Positions 16,558-26,032 are shown, counted from the first letter of the stretch. The stretch: 58,937 bases of DNA from Pseudomonadota bacterium (GCA_021818505.1 JAKADX010000024.1:1-58937); one strand, 5' to 3'. Translations and numbers: made by a program. Notes: a model not told the origin generated them from the sequence alone.

Positions 16558-17331
16558 CTATGTCCCCGATGCTTTCGCCACCGCCAGCACGCTGCCGAGG
16601 CTCGCTGCCATATCGGTCGGGATCAGCACGGTCGTGCCGCGCTCCTTGTTCATCTCATAGAGCAGGTTCATTTGCCGCAGCCGCAATGCGGTCGGGTTGC
16701 TCGCATAGAGTTCCGCCGCGGCCAGAACCTGTCGCGCGATCTCCTGTTCGGCGGAGGCGAGAGTGACCCGCGCGTCCTTTTCGCGCTCGGCCTGCGCCTG
16801 CCGGCTCATCGCGTCCTGCAACTCCTTCGGGATCGCGACGTCGCGGATCTCCACGCTCGTCGCGGTGACACCCCAGGTCTGGGTCTTCGATGTGATCGAT
16901 TGGCGCAGCTTCTCGTCCGCAGTCTGCCGGTCCGACAGCAGGCGCGATAGTTCGGTGGCGCCGATCATCTCGCGCAGCGTGGTCTGCGCCACACGCTCGA
17001 TCGCTTCGCGGTAGTTGGCGATGTTGACGGCAGCGGCGCGCGCGTCACTGACCTGCCAGAACACGATGGCATCGACGCCGACCGCGACGGTGTCGCGCGT
17101 CAGCGCCTGCTCGGCAGTGATGCTGGTGGTTTGCACGCGCGTGTCGATCACCGCGGTGGCCTGCTCGATCAGCGGCAGAACCAGATACAGGCCTGGTCCA
17201 CCGATCCGTTGGAAGCGCCCGAGCCGCAGGATCACTGCGCGCTGCCACTCCTTGGCGATACGTATGGAGCGCAGTAGGATGATCGCGACGATGGCGATGA
17301 CGACGAGCAGCAGAACCATACCCGCCTCCAT
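16558..17331 (-). CDS. Slipin / SPFH (stomatin-like) membrane protein
   Basis: This 257-residue protein has one N-terminal membrane segment (VLLLVVIAIVAIILLRSI) followed by the SPFH/band-7 domain (about 28-190, with AVILRLGRFQRIGGPGLY, the conserved slipin opening). A C-terminal helical region rich in Ala, Glu and Gln (about 185-225) probably drives oligomerisation. Slipins form scaffolds in the inner membrane and often pair with NfeD proteins, but no NfeD gene is adjacent here. Instead it follows an MlaC-like gene by 10 bases on the minus strand, as the last gene of an envelope-lipid cluster. The role is inferred to be membrane-domain organisation. Confidence 0.9.
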   Translation of the reverse strand: MEAGMVLLLVVIAIVAIILLRSIRIAKEWQRAVILRLGRFQRIGGPGLYLVLPLIEQATAVIDTRVQTTSITAEQALTRDTVAVGVDAIVFWQVSDARAAAVNIANYREAIERVAQTTLREMIGATELSRLLSDRQTADEKLRQSITSKTQTWGVTATSVEIRDVAIPKELQDAMSRQAQAEREKDARVTLASAEQEIARQVLAAAELYASNPTALRLRQMNLLYEMNKERGTTVLIPTDMAASLGSVLAVAKASGT

Positions 17332-17341
17332 CGCCGCGCCC

Positions 17342-17959
17342 TCAGCTCTGCTGTCTCGCCTGACGCTTCAGCGCGTCGATCAGCGCGCCGACATTGCCGC
17401 CGTGGCTGTCGAGAAATCCACCGTAGTCGCTGCGCTGCGTCACCCTCATGCTGGTGCCCTCGGCCAGCACGTCGATAATCTTGGGGCTGCCGCCGGTGTC
17501 GGCGACCACCCAGGTCAGGTTGGCCGTCGGCTGGCCGGGGCGCGTGAGCACGCTCGGTACCTGCACGCCGCCGTCGCCGGGAATCGGGCGCCCGAGCGTG
17601 TAAGTTATGCCCTTGTAGTCGCCGAGATGGCCGGTAATGCTGTTGAGCAGGACGTGATGGAACAGCTTCGCGTATTCCTGCTGCTGTGCCGGCGTTGCCT
17701 GGCGCCAGTAACGGCCGAGGCAGAACCGGGCGATTTCGTCAACTGCCACAACGCGATCAATGATCTGCTGCAGCTGCGCGGACTTCTCCGCCTGTGGCGC
17801 CGGGCTGTCGATCACCGCGATCATCTGCTTGGCGGTCTGGTCGATGAACTGCGTGGCCTGCACCGGCGATAGCGCGAAGGCGGCGCGCGCCAACCGCGTG
17901 CCGCCGGCCAGGGCGGCCGTCGCGAGCGTCGATCGCAGAAGGAAACGTCGTGTCTGCAT
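17342..17959 (-). CDS. mlaC: MlaC-like phospholipid-binding periplasmic protein
   Basis: This 205-residue exported protein has a twin-arginine-like signal (MQTRRFLLRSTLATAALAGG, cleavage near ARAAF). The mature domain is typical of MlaC/Ttg2D: helices early on, then RFCLGRYWRQATPAQQQEY, YKGITYTLGRP, and the C-terminal DYGGFLDSHGGNVGALIDAL. MlaC ferries phospholipid between the outer-membrane MlaA complex and the inner-membrane MlaFEDB ABC complex. The gene lies between mlaA-like and slipin genes. No mlaFED genes are present here, so the inner-membrane part must be elsewhere or be replaced. Confidence 0.9.
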   Translation of the reverse strand: MQTRRFLLRSTLATAALAGGTRLARAAFALSPVQATQFIDQTAKQMIAVIDSPAPQAEKSAQLQQIIDRVVAVDEIARFCLGRYWRQATPAQQQEYAKLFHHVLLNSITGHLGDYKGITYTLGRPIPGDGGVQVPSVLTRPGQPTANLTWVVADTGGSPKIIDVLAEGTSMRVTQRSDYGGFLDSHGGNVGALIDALKRQARQQS

Positions 17960-18011
17960 GAGGAGGATTCGCCGTTGTTGTGGGCAGGGGCTGTAGGCTC
18001 TGGCAGTCCGC

Positions 18012-18803
18012 TCATTGCGCGGCCGGCGCCGCGGCAGACCATGGCTGCGTCGGCGGCGGTGTGTCGGTGCGCGCCTTCTCGATCTGTGCCTTGCGATACT
18101 GCCGATAGAGGCTGCGGAACGTGGCGTAGGGGTCGAGCGCCTGTTCCTTCACCTTGTCAAGGTCAGGAATCAGACCACTGCGCACATCGACCGCTGTCAA
18201 CCCGTAGCGGACGATGTAGAGGTCGGACACCAAGAAACCGTTGCCGAACCAGGTGAAGGGGTCCAACGCGATGTCGATGCCGTAGCCTGACGCGTCGCGC
18301 GGATCGGTCGGGCCGAGCACCGGCAGGTACAGGAAAGGCCCCTCCGGCACGCCCCACAGCGCCATGGTCATGCCGAAATCCGAGTCGTGGCGTGGATAGC
18401 CCAGGCTCGTCGCCGGGTCGAAGAAGCCGCCGATGCCGAGCGTTGAGTTGATGACGAAGCGCATGAACGTGTCGCCGGCGCGCCGCGGACTGCCTTGCAT
18501 CATGTCGTTGGCCAGCAGCACCGGCGAATTGAGGTTGCCCAGTGCGTTGTGGACCTTGTCGCGCACCGCGCCCGGCACCGCGTTGAGGTAACCGACCGCG
18601 AGCGGGTGCAGCACGACGCCGTCGAGCGCGTCATTGATCGCGTAGAAAATGCGGTTGGCTGGCTCCAGCGGGTCATTGGTCTGCCGGAACTCCGCCAGTG
18701 CCGCCGGGTCGGAGGCCGGCGGCGGCGTGGCGCAGGCCACCAGCGCCAGGACCAGCGCGAGCAGGGCAGGGACCGGCAGCAGGGCGGGGCGGGGCAGACG
18801 CAT
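18012..18803 (-). CDS. mlaA: MlaA (VacJ) family outer-membrane lipoprotein
   Basis: This 263-residue lipoprotein has a signal peptide ending in the lipobox LVAC, followed by a short linker. The MlaA domain starts NDPLEPANRIFYAINDALD, with the hallmark GFFDPATSLG and PFLYLPVLGPTDPRDASGYG. MlaA forms a donut in the outer membrane's inner leaflet and removes surface-exposed phospholipid. I chose ATG 18803 because it gives the signal peptide directly. A much longer upstream open frame is read-through antisense to metF. It is followed by mlaC (52-base gap) and slipin, and is divergent from metF. Confidence 0.92.
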   Translation of the reverse strand: MRLPRPALLPVPALLALVLALVACATPPPASDPAALAEFRQTNDPLEPANRIFYAINDALDGVVLHPLAVGYLNAVPGAVRDKVHNALGNLNSPVLLANDMMQGSPRRAGDTFMRFVINSTLGIGGFFDPATSLGYPRHDSDFGMTMALWGVPEGPFLYLPVLGPTDPRDASGYGIDIALDPFTWFGNGFLVSDLYIVRYGLTAVDVRSGLIPDLDKVKEQALDPYATFRSLYRQYRKAQIEKARTDTPPPTQPWSAAAPAAQ

Positions 18804-18921
18804 GGTCACTCTCGGGCTGTCGGCGGTGCGGCGGGCAAAGCTGCCGAGGCAGGGAGATGGGGGCAAGTTCCCACGATTGTAGGCAGCGCCGCGGCCCGAC
18901 GAAAGAGTCTTGCGGTGAGAC

Positions 18922-18937
18922 ATAAAGACATGTTTAT
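18922..18937. promoter_or_regulatory. Near-palindromic candidate SahR-type operator before metF
   Basis: ATAAAGACATGTTTAT is an imperfect palindrome 28 bases upstream of the metF start. As I recall it, the alphaproteobacterial S-adenosylhomocysteine-responsive SahR site is close to ATAAAGATATCTTTAT, and this sequence matches 14 of 16 positions. It stands out as AT-rich in a high-GC background. It lies in the gap divergent to mlaA and probably overlaps the metF promoter. The regulator gene is not in the window. Confidence 0.5.
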
Positions 18938-18965
18938 ATCTCCGCGCCATCCCCGGAGGCCTGCG

Positions 18966-19952
18966 ATGTCCTATGCGCCCCCCCTGGACGCCACCGCGCT
19001 TCCGCCGCCGCTGCCGCGCTGGTTGCAGGAGACGCCACGCCGAGCGCCGCCGCTGACGGAGGCCTCTGCCCCTCCGCCGGCCCTTTCCTTCGAGTTGTTT
19101 CCGCCGCGTGCGGAGGCGCAGGACGCGGCCTTCTGGGCGTGCATCCGCCGTTTCGAGCGCCTGCAGCCCGCCTTTGTCTCCGTGACGTACGGCGCCGGCG
19201 GCAGCACGCAGGCGCGCACGCACGCGGTGGTGGAGCGTATCGCGCGGGAGAGCAGCCTGCTGCCCGCCGCCCATCTGACCTGCGTGGGCGCCACGCGGGC
19301 GGAGGTGGACGCGGTGGCGCACCGATATTGGGAGGCCGGCATCCGTCACGTCGTCGCTCTGCGCGGCGACATGCCGGGCGGGGGGCAGTATCAGCCGCAT
19401 CCGGGCGGCTACGCCTATGCCGCCGACCTGGTGGCGGGGCTGAAGCGCATCGCCGATTTCGAGATTTCCGTGGCAGCCTATCCGGAGACCCATCCCGAGG
19501 CGCCCGGCCCCGCTGCCGACCTTGACAATCTCAAGCGCAAGCTCGATGCCGGCGCGACGCGCGCCATCACTCAGTATTTCTTCGAGGCGGAGACGTTCCT
19601 GCGCTTCCTCGACCGCGTGCGGGCGGCGGGGATTGCCGCGCCGATCGTGCCGGGCATCCTGCCGATCACCAATTTCGCCCAGGCGGTGAAGTTCTCCGCC
19701 GCCTGCGGTGCCAGGGTGCCGGATTGGCTCGGCCGGCTGTTCGAGGGGCTGGACGACGACCCCGAAACCCGCCGCATGGTCGCCGCCGTGGTCGCGACCG
19801 AGCAGGTGCGGATGCTTCAGGCCAACGGGATCGGGGCGTTCCACTTCTACACGCTCAACCGGCCCGAACTCGTCAGCGGCATCGCCCAGGTCCTCGGCAT
19901 CCGGCCGCGCGCCGCGCAGCCCGTCAGCGGGCCCGCGGGCTGCACGGGGTAG
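18966..19952 (+). CDS. metF: Methylenetetrahydrofolate reductase
   Basis: This 328-residue TIM-barrel flavoprotein reduces 5,10-methylene-THF to 5-methyl-THF for methionine synthesis. Family hallmarks are [10 protein letters not shown] (the catalytic-Glu region), [38 protein letters not shown] and [13 protein letters not shown] lies 6 bases before ATG 18966. The first 40 residues are a proline-rich extension not usual for MetF. It is preceded by a SahR-like palindrome, which fits methionine-cycle control. It is followed by trpB on the same strand, but the 49-base gap and different function suggest only loose linkage. Confidence 0.95.
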   Translation: MSYAPPLDATALPPPLPRWLQETPRRAPPLTEASAPPPALSFELFPPRAEAQDAAFWACIRRFERLQPAFVSVTYGAGGSTQARTHAVVERIARESSLLPAAHLTCVGATRAEVDAVAHRYWEAGIRHVVALRGDMPGGGQYQPHPGGYAYAADLVAGLKRIADFEISVAAYPETHPEAPGPAADLDNLKRKLDAGATRAITQYFFEAETFLRFLDRVRAAGIAAPIVPGILPITNFAQAVKFSAACGARVPDWLGRLFEGLDDDPETRRMVAAVVATEQVRMLQANGIGAFHFYTLNRPELVSGIAQVLGIRPRAAQPVSGPAGCTG

Positions 19953-20001
19953 CCCGCGCCCCGGCCGCGCGCTAGAAGGCGCGCTCGCCCGGAGGTCGCC
20001 C

Positions 20002-21231
20002 ATGCCCATCGCAGACGCCACGCCGCGCCCCAATAGCCTGCGCACCGGCCCCGACTCGCGTGGCCGGTTCGGCGGCTTCGGCGGGCGCTTCGTCGCCGAG
20101 ACGCTGATGCCGCTGATCCTTCAGGTCGAGCGCGCCTATGACGAAGCTCGCGCCGATCCCGCCTTCCAGCGCGAACTCGACGACTACCTCAAGAACTATG
20201 TCGGCCGGCCGAGCCCGCTGTGGTTCGCCGAGCGGCTGACGGCGGCGTTGGGCGGGGCGAAGGTCTATTTCAAGCGCGACGAGCTGAACCACACCGGCGC
20301 GCACAAGATCAACAACTGCATGGGTCAGATCCTGCTCGCGCGTCGGATGGGCAAGACGCGCATCATCGCCGAGACCGGCGCCGGTCAGCACGGGGTCGCC
20401 ACCGCCACGGTCTGCGCGCTGTTCGGCCTGCCCTGCGTGATCTACATGGGCGCGGTCGATGTCGAGCGGCAGCAGCCCAACGTGTTCCGCATGAAGCTGC
20501 TGGGTGCCGAGGTCCGCGCCGTCACCTCCGGCGCCGCGACGCTGAAGGACGCGATGAATGAGGCGTTGCGCGACTGGGTCGCCAATGTCGCTGACACCTA
20601 CTACCTCATCGGTACCGTCGCCGGCCCGCATCCCTATCCCGCGATGGTGCGCGACTTCCAGAGCGTGATCGGCGAGGAAGCCAAGGCGCAACTGCACGAG
20701 ACCGAGGGTCGTCTGCCCGATGTCGCGGTGGCCGCCGTGGGCGGCGGGTCGAACGCGATCGGTCTGTTCCATCCGTTCCTCGACGACGCCTCGGTACGCC
20801 TGGTCGGCGTCGAGGCCGCCGGTCGCGGTCTTGACACGCACGAACACGCCGCCAGCATTTCGCGGGGTCGGCCGGGCGTGCTGCACGGCAACCTGACCTA
20901 TCTGCTGCAGAACGAGGACGGGCAGATCGAGGAGGCGCACAGCATCTCGGCGGGCCTCGACTATCCCGGCATCGGACCGGAGCATTCCTGGCTGCATGAA
21001 ATCGGCCGCGTCGAATACGCCGCCATCACCGATGCCGAGGCGCTGGAGGCGTTTCAGCTCTGCACGCGAACGGAAGGGATCATTCCGGCGCTGGAACCGG
21101 CGCACGCACTGGCGCAGGTGGCGAAGCTGGCGCCGTCTCTGCCGAAGGAAGCGATCATTCTGATGAATCTCTGCGGGCGCGGGGACAAGGATATCTTCAC
21201 CGTCGCACAGCACCTGGGAGTGAAGCTGTGA
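20002..21231 (+). CDS. trpB: Tryptophan synthase beta chain
   Basis: This 409-residue PLP enzyme condenses indole with serine to form tryptophan. The PLP lysine is Lys102 ([10 protein letters not shown]). The catalytic Glu region [13 protein letters not shown], the phosphate-binding loop GGGSNAIG and the C-terminal NLCGRGDKD are all present. The start is ATG 20002 with GGAGG about 7 bases upstream, and its length equals the family norm. It overlaps trpA by 4 bases (GTGA), so the two subunits are translationally coupled, as expected for the alpha2beta2 complex. Confidence 0.97.
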   Translation: MPIADATPRPNSLRTGPDSRGRFGGFGGRFVAETLMPLILQVERAYDEARADPAFQRELDDYLKNYVGRPSPLWFAERLTAALGGAKVYFKRDELNHTGAHKINNCMGQILLARRMGKTRIIAETGAGQHGVATATVCALFGLPCVIYMGAVDVERQQPNVFRMKLLGAEVRAVTSGAATLKDAMNEALRDWVANVADTYYLIGTVAGPHPYPAMVRDFQSVIGEEAKAQLHETEGRLPDVAVAAVGGGSNAIGLFHPFLDDASVRLVGVEAAGRGLDTHEHAASISRGRPGVLHGNLTYLLQNEDGQIEEAHSISAGLDYPGIGPEHSWLHEIGRVEYAAITDAEALEAFQLCTRTEGIIPALEPAHALAQVAKLAPSLPKEAIILMNLCGRGDKDIFTVAQHLGVKL

Positions 21232-22058
21232 GCCGCATCGCCGCGCGTTTCGCCGCGCTGCGCGCAGAGGGGCGCGGCGCGCTGATCCCGTTCCTGGAAG
21301 CCTGGGACCCGGATGCCGCGACCAGCATGGCGCTGCTGCGCGGGATGCAGCGCGCGGGCGCCGACCTGATCGAGATCGGCTGCCCGTTCACCGACCCGAT
21401 GGCCGACGGTCCAACCATCCAGGCCGCCGGGCGGCGCGCGCTGAAAGCGGGGGCGACGCTGGCGCGCACGCTCGCCATGGTGCGCGATTTCCGCCGCGAC
21501 GACGACGCCACGCCGGTCATCCTGATGGGCTACCTCAATCCGATCCTTTCCTACGGGCCGGAGCGTTTCTCCACCGATGCCGCCGCGTCCGGGGTCGATG
21601 GACTGATTGTCGTCGATCTGCCGCCCGAGGAATCAGATATGCTGCTGCCGCACGCAACCGCGCGCGGACTTGACCTGATTCGTCTCGTGGCACCCACGAC
21701 CGACGATGCGCGACTGCCGAAGGTGCTCGATGGCAGCTCAGGCTTTGTCTATTATGTCAGCATCACCGGAATCACCGGCACGCGCAGCGCCGCCTATGAC
21801 GACCTGGCCGCCGCGATCCCGCGCGTGCGCCACGCCACGTCGTTGCCGATTGCCATCGGCTTCGGCGTGCGCAGCCCGGCTCAGGCGGCGGAGGCAGTGC
21901 GTGTCGCCGATGCCGCCGTGGTTGCCTCGGCACTGATCGACACCCTCGCGGCAAGCCTTGATGCCGAGGGCCGCGCCACGCCCGTCACGGTGCGCCGCGT
22001 GCTCGACCAGGTCCGCGCCCTGGCGGAGGGAGTCCGCAACGCCCGCGTGGCTGCCTGA
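21228..22058 (+). CDS. trpA: Tryptophan synthase alpha chain
   Basis: This 276-residue TIM barrel cleaves indole-3-glycerol phosphate to indole. The catalytic Glu49 ([12 protein letters not shown]) and Asp60 (MADGPTIQ) sit at the canonical positions, and the phosphate-binding end [10 protein letters not shown] is present. It starts with GTG inside the trpB stop (GTGA overlap). accD follows after 38 bases, the common alphaproteobacterial order. Confidence 0.97.
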   Translation: MSRIAARFAALRAEGRGALIPFLEAWDPDAATSMALLRGMQRAGADLIEIGCPFTDPMADGPTIQAAGRRALKAGATLARTLAMVRDFRRDDDATPVILMGYLNPILSYGPERFSTDAAASGVDGLIVVDLPPEESDMLLPHATARGLDLIRLVAPTTDDARLPKVLDGSSGFVYYVSITGITGTRSAAYDDLAAAIPRVRHATSLPIAIGFGVRSPAQAAEAVRVADAAVVASALIDTLAASLDAEGRATPVTVRRVLDQVRALAEGVRNARVAA

Positions 22059-22096
22059 ATAATGCAACACAGTTCATTGAATGATGGATCGCGCTG

Positions 22097-22963
22097 ATGA
22101 GCTGGCTGACCGAATATGTCCGGCCGAAGATCCGCACGCTGCTCGGGCGGCGCGAGGTGCCGGAAAACCTGTGGATCCAATGCCCGGCCTGCCAGCAGAT
22201 GATGTTCCACACCGAGCTCGAGAAGAATCAGAAGGTGTGTTCGCATTGCGGTCACCACATGCGCGCGAGCGTCGATGAGCGGCTGCGCTGGACCTTCGAC
22301 GCCGACACCTTCACGCGCATCGAGTTGCCGAAGGTTCCGGTTGACCCGCTGCGATTCCGCGACAGCCAGCGTTACACCGACCGTCTGCGCGCCGCGCGCG
22401 AGCGGGCGCATCGCGACGACGCGCTGGCAGTGGCGCACGGCAGCATTGGCGGCGCGCGCGCCGTGGTCGCGGTGATGGACTTCGACTTCATGGCCGGCTC
22501 GATGGGAGCGGCGGTGGGCGAAGGACTGCTCGCGGCGGCGCGGCTCGCGGTGCTGCAGCAGGCGGCGCTGATCGTGTTCACCGCCTCGGGCGGCGCGCGG
22601 ATGCAGGAGGGCACGGTCAGCCTGATGCAGATGCCGCGCAGCGTCATCGCCACCCGTCTGGTCAAGGAGGCGGGGCTGCCCTTCATCGTCGTGCTGACCG
22701 ATCCGACAACCGGCGGCGTCACGGCCAGCTTCGCCATGCTGGGCGACTTGCAGATCGCCGAACCCGGAGCGCTCATCGGCTTCGCCGGCGCGCGGGTGAT
22801 CGAGCAGACGGTGCGCGAGAAACTGCCAGAAGGCTTCCAGCGCGCCGAATACCTGTTCGAACACGGCATCCTCGACATGGTGGTCAAGCGCACCGAGATG
22901 GCGGCGACGCTCGCGCGGCTGCTCGGCCTGCTGCGGGTGAGAGACTTGCCACAGGCGGCGTGA
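22097..22963 (+). CDS. accD: Acetyl-CoA carboxylase carboxyltransferase subunit beta
   Basis: This 288-residue protein has an N-terminal zinc ribbon with Cys29/Cys32 and Cys48/Cys51 (CPAC ... CSHC) followed by the crotonase-fold carboxyltransferase domain (TASGGARMQEGT, PTTGGVTASFAMLGD, IGFAGARVIEQT). It transfers the carboxyl group from carboxybiotin to acetyl-CoA, the first committed step of fatty acid synthesis, together with AccA (not in the window). The Shine-Dalgarno before ATG 22097 is weak. folC commonly follows accD in alphaproteobacteria, but here a lipid A deacylase-like gene does. Confidence 0.96.
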   Translation: MSWLTEYVRPKIRTLLGRREVPENLWIQCPACQQMMFHTELEKNQKVCSHCGHHMRASVDERLRWTFDADTFTRIELPKVPVDPLRFRDSQRYTDRLRAARERAHRDDALAVAHGSIGGARAVVAVMDFDFMAGSMGAAVGEGLLAAARLAVLQQAALIVFTASGGARMQEGTVSLMQMPRSVIATRLVKEAGLPFIVVLTDPTTGGVTASFAMLGDLQIAEPGALIGFAGARVIEQTVREKLPEGFQRAEYLFEHGILDMVVKRTEMAATLARLLGLLRVRDLPQAA

Positions 22964-23058
22964 CGGCCACGTCACGATCCATGCAGGACGACGCTCCGCG
23001 CTTCCGTATCGGTAACCAAGACTGGTATCGAGGCGGCATCGCCGCATCCGGGGGACGC

Positions 23059-24057
23059 ATGATTCGACGCACACTCGTTCTCAGCTTTGCCGTCGCCCTG
23101 TTCGGCGCCGCGACCGCGCGGGCACAGGACCTGCCGGAGGACAAGGTCGCGATCTGGACCTTGCAGGACGAAAATTCCTCTATCAGCAACGAGAGTCTCA
23201 AGGACCGATTTTACGTCAACGGGCTGCACCTGGGTTATGTGTCCGGCACCGACGGCGTGCCGGACTTCCTGCAAGGCGTGGGTCGTGCGCTCTGGCCGCT
23301 CGGCGGGCAGATGCGCTTCGCCTTCGGCCTGACGCAGCAGATGTACACGCCGGCCGATATTCACACGCCGTACTGGCCGCCCGGCGACCAGCCCTATGCC
23401 GGGACGCTCTACGGCGATTTCGCGCTGTACCGCGACGTGCAGGACAGCCGCAGCGTGATCGGCCTCTCGCTCGGGCTGGTCGGGCCGGCATCGGGTGCGC
23501 AGCAGTTGCAGGAGGGATTCCACGACCTGATCGGCCAGACGCATCCCGCCGGCTGGGGCTCGCAGCTTGCCAACGAACCGCTCGTCGAGTTGACCAGCGC
23601 CCGCACCTATCGCTTCTCTCTCGGCAGCATCGGCGGGCTGGAAACCGATACGCTGCCGGATCTCGCCGTCGGGCTGGGCAACCTGCGCATCTACGCACAG
23701 ACCGGCGTGCTGTTCCGCATCGGCCAGGGCCTCGATTCCGATTATGGGCCACCGCGCCTGTTCCCGGGCATGACCGGTGGCGAGGCATTCCGCCCCACCC
23801 GTCCGTTTGCGTGGTATTTTTTCCTCGGCGGCGACGGGCAGGGGGTGCTGCGCGACATCACGCTGGACGGCAACGATTTCCGCGGCGGCCCCAGCGTGAC
23901 GCTGATCCCCTATGTCGGCGAAGTCGAGGCCGGCGTGGCCGTCATGGTGTTCGGCACCCGCCTGACCTACACGCAGGTGATGCAATCGCAGACGTTCCAG
24001 CACCAGAAGGGCGGACCGCACCAGTTCGGTTCACTTGCGCTCTCGGTTCGCTTCTAA
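23059..24057 (+). CDS. Lipid A deacylase LpxR-family outer-membrane protein
   Basis: This 332-residue protein has a Sec signal peptide (MIRRTLVLSFAVALFGAATARA) and then a predicted beta-barrel rich in aromatic and glycine residues. The LpxR-family signatures are visible: DRFYVNGLHLGY near the N-terminus, QPYAGTLYGDFALY, and GWGSQLANEPLVEL, which carry the family's catalytic/calcium-site neighbourhood. It probably removes the 3'-acyloxyacyl group of lipid A in the outer membrane. I chose ATG 23059 with GGGGGA just upstream. A frame extending back into accD would put 33 residues in front of the signal peptide. The barrel ends with Phe (LSVRF), the usual BAM signal. Confidence 0.85.
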   Translation: MIRRTLVLSFAVALFGAATARAQDLPEDKVAIWTLQDENSSISNESLKDRFYVNGLHLGYVSGTDGVPDFLQGVGRALWPLGGQMRFAFGLTQQMYTPADIHTPYWPPGDQPYAGTLYGDFALYRDVQDSRSVIGLSLGLVGPASGAQQLQEGFHDLIGQTHPAGWGSQLANEPLVELTSARTYRFSLGSIGGLETDTLPDLAVGLGNLRIYAQTGVLFRIGQGLDSDYGPPRLFPGMTGGEAFRPTRPFAWYFFLGGDGQGVLRDITLDGNDFRGGPSVTLIPYVGEVEAGVAVMVFGTRLTYTQVMQSQTFQHQKGGPHQFGSLALSVRF

Positions 24058-24117
24058 ATCAAGCGCGACGGTTTCGCTGCTTGCCGTTGCTTCGCGCGAA
24101 CCGATTGTGGCAGAATT

Positions 24118-25107
24118 ATGGTCATGCTGACGCGCCGATCGTTCCTTGGGGTTACCATTGCCGCGGCCGCTTCGCCGCGCTTCGCGGCCTCCGCCATTGC
24201 GGCCGAGTCAGGTGACTTCGCCGCCTTCCTCGCCGGTATGCGGCGCGACGCCCGCGCTGCCGGCGTCTCCGCGTCCGTGATCGACCGAGCTTTCGCCGGC
24301 TTGCGGCCGAATCCGCGGGTGATCGAACTGGACCGGCACCAGCCGGAATTCACGCTCACCTGGGCACAGTACCGCAGCCGCATCGTGTCCGACGCGCGGG
24401 TTGAACGTGGGCGGGCGTTGCTGGCGCAGCACCGTGGCCTGCTCGACTCGGTGGCCGCGCGCTACGGTGTGCCGGCCGGCATCATCATCGGCATCTGGGG
24501 GCTCGAGTCGAATTACGGCCAGTCCACCGGCGGTTTCAACGTCATCGACGCGCTGGCGACGCTGGCGTGGGAAGGGCGGCGCGCGGCATTCTTCCGCTCC
24601 GAACTGCTCGATGCCCTGCGCATCCTGCAAAGCGGCGACATCACGCTGGCGCAGATGACGGGAAGCTATGCCGGCGCGATGGGGCAGACGCAATTCATGC
24701 CCGACAGCTTCCTGAAATACGCCGTCGATTACGGCGGCACCGGGCGGCGCGATATCTGGAACGATCTGGGCTGCGTATTCGCCTCCACCGCCAATTACCT
24801 CGCCCGCGAGGGGTGGCAGCGCGGCCTGCCCTGGGGTGAAATCGCCCGGCTGCCCTCCGGCTTCGATGCCTCGCTCGCGGGACGCGCGCACCGTCGTCCG
24901 CTCGCCGACTGGCAGCGCCTGGGCGTCGGCCGCACCGGGGCGGCCAAGGTGTCGCCGGCGACGATGGCAGCGCTGCTGGTGCCGGGCGGGCCGGGGGGCG
25001 AGGCGTTCCTGGCCTACGATCCCAGCTTCCGCGCCGTCTATCGTTACAACCCGTCGGATTTCTACTGCATTTCCGTTGGCTTGATCGGCGATCTGGTGAC
25101 GGCATGA
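24118..25107 (+). CDS. Lytic murein transglycosylase (MltB family)
   Basis: This 329-residue periplasmic enzyme has a twin-arginine-type signal (MLTRRSFLGVTIAAAASPR). The catalytic Glu130 is in IWGLESNYGQ, and the MltB-family fingerprint AGAMGQTQFMPDSF follows. It cleaves the MurNAc-GlcNAc glycan bond with 1,6-anhydro product formation. No lipobox is seen, so it is a soluble form. The start may be ATG 24118 or the ATG two codons on. It overlaps the next gene by 4 bases (ATGA), which makes a coupled pair of glycan-strand enzymes. Confidence 0.93.
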   Translation: MVMLTRRSFLGVTIAAAASPRFAASAIAAESGDFAAFLAGMRRDARAAGVSASVIDRAFAGLRPNPRVIELDRHQPEFTLTWAQYRSRIVSDARVERGRALLAQHRGLLDSVAARYGVPAGIIIGIWGLESNYGQSTGGFNVIDALATLAWEGRRAAFFRSELLDALRILQSGDITLAQMTGSYAGAMGQTQFMPDSFLKYAVDYGGTGRRDIWNDLGCVFASTANYLAREGWQRGLPWGEIARLPSGFDASLAGRAHRRPLADWQRLGVGRTGAAKVSPATMAALLVPGGPGGEAFLAYDPSFRAVYRYNPSDFYCISVGLIGDLVTA

Positions 25108-25991
25108 GAGCGTTGCCGCCGCTGCTTGCGATCCTCGCGCTGGCCGCCTGCACTCCGCCGCAGCCGCAGGAAGCAGTGGCCCCGCATTATGTGGTCGGCA
25201 AGCCGTACCGGATCGGCGGCGTGTGGCGCTATCCGCGCGAGCAGTTCGACGCCGAGGAAACCGGACTCGCCACCGTCGAAACCCGGACGACCGGCCTGAC
25301 CGCCGATGGTGAGGCGGTCGATCCACGGGCGATGGCCGCGGCGCACCCGACGCTGCAGCTGCCGTGCATCGTGGCGGTTACTAATCTCGACAACGGCTAT
25401 CAGGTGTTGGTGCGCGTCAACGATCGTGGCCCGCCCAATCCCGGCCGGGTGATCGCGCTCACGCCGCGCGCGATCGCGCTGCTGCGCGCGGCCGATCCGC
25501 AGGCGGTTCGCGTGCGTGTCGCCGTGCAACAGGCCGAGAGCCTGCGGCTCGCGTCCGATATCGGCGGTGCCGATTCGCCACGGCTGGCCCTGGCGGTCGT
25601 ACCACTGGGCGAGGTGACGAGCGAGGCGCTGCCGCCGCCGCCCGGCGCCGCCGGGGCTCAGCCCATGCACACCGCGGCGGCCGCGCCACACAATGCGACC
25701 CTCGCGGCTCCGCCGGTGCCGTTGCGCCTTCCCGAGTCGGTGACCCGGGTCGCGCCGCACCCGGCCAGCCTCTATGTCGATATCGCCGGCTTCGGCCATG
25801 CCGATTACGCCGGCCTGTTGCAGCAGCGGCTGGCCGCGCTGGGCGCGCTGGTGGTGCTGGACTACGCGGCGCCGCGCGAAGGTGCCTATCGCGTGCGCAT
25901 CGGACCGCTCCCGGGCGCCGCGGATGCGGACGCTATGCTTGCCCGCGTGATCGCTCAGGGATTCGGCGACGCGCGCATCGTCGCCGAATAG
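25104..25991 (+). CDS. RlpA-like septal lipoprotein with SPOR domain
   Basis: This 295-residue lipoprotein has the lipobox LAAC at residues 13-16, then a double-psi beta-barrel of the RlpA family (VRVNDRGPPNPGRVIALTPRAI includes the conserved Asp). A proline/alanine-rich linker (about 175-215) and a C-terminal SPOR domain (about 218-290) that binds denuded septal glycan follow. The first RlpA motif (normally an ASYY..F.G..TANGE stretch) is degenerate here (TGLTADGE). RlpA enzymes cleave naked glycan strands during daughter-cell separation. Coupled to the upstream transglycosylase by an ATGA overlap. Confidence 0.87.
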   Translation: MRALPPLLAILALAACTPPQPQEAVAPHYVVGKPYRIGGVWRYPREQFDAEETGLATVETRTTGLTADGEAVDPRAMAAAHPTLQLPCIVAVTNLDNGYQVLVRVNDRGPPNPGRVIALTPRAIALLRAADPQAVRVRVAVQQAESLRLASDIGGADSPRLALAVVPLGEVTSEALPPPPGAAGAQPMHTAAAAPHNATLAAPPVPLRLPESVTRVAPHPASLYVDIAGFGHADYAGLLQQRLAALGALVVLDYAAPREGAYRVRIGPLPGAADADAMLARVIAQGFGDARIVAE

Positions 25992-26032
25992 GCCGCGTCC
26001 ATCGTGCCGTGCCGGGCAGAAGGAGTCTTGCC

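Noticed and set aside
16306-18965. Anti-phage defence island based on the slipin/SPFH gene
   Set aside because: The neighbours are lipid-transport genes (MlaA, MlaC), with no nuclease, NTPase or toxin genes around.
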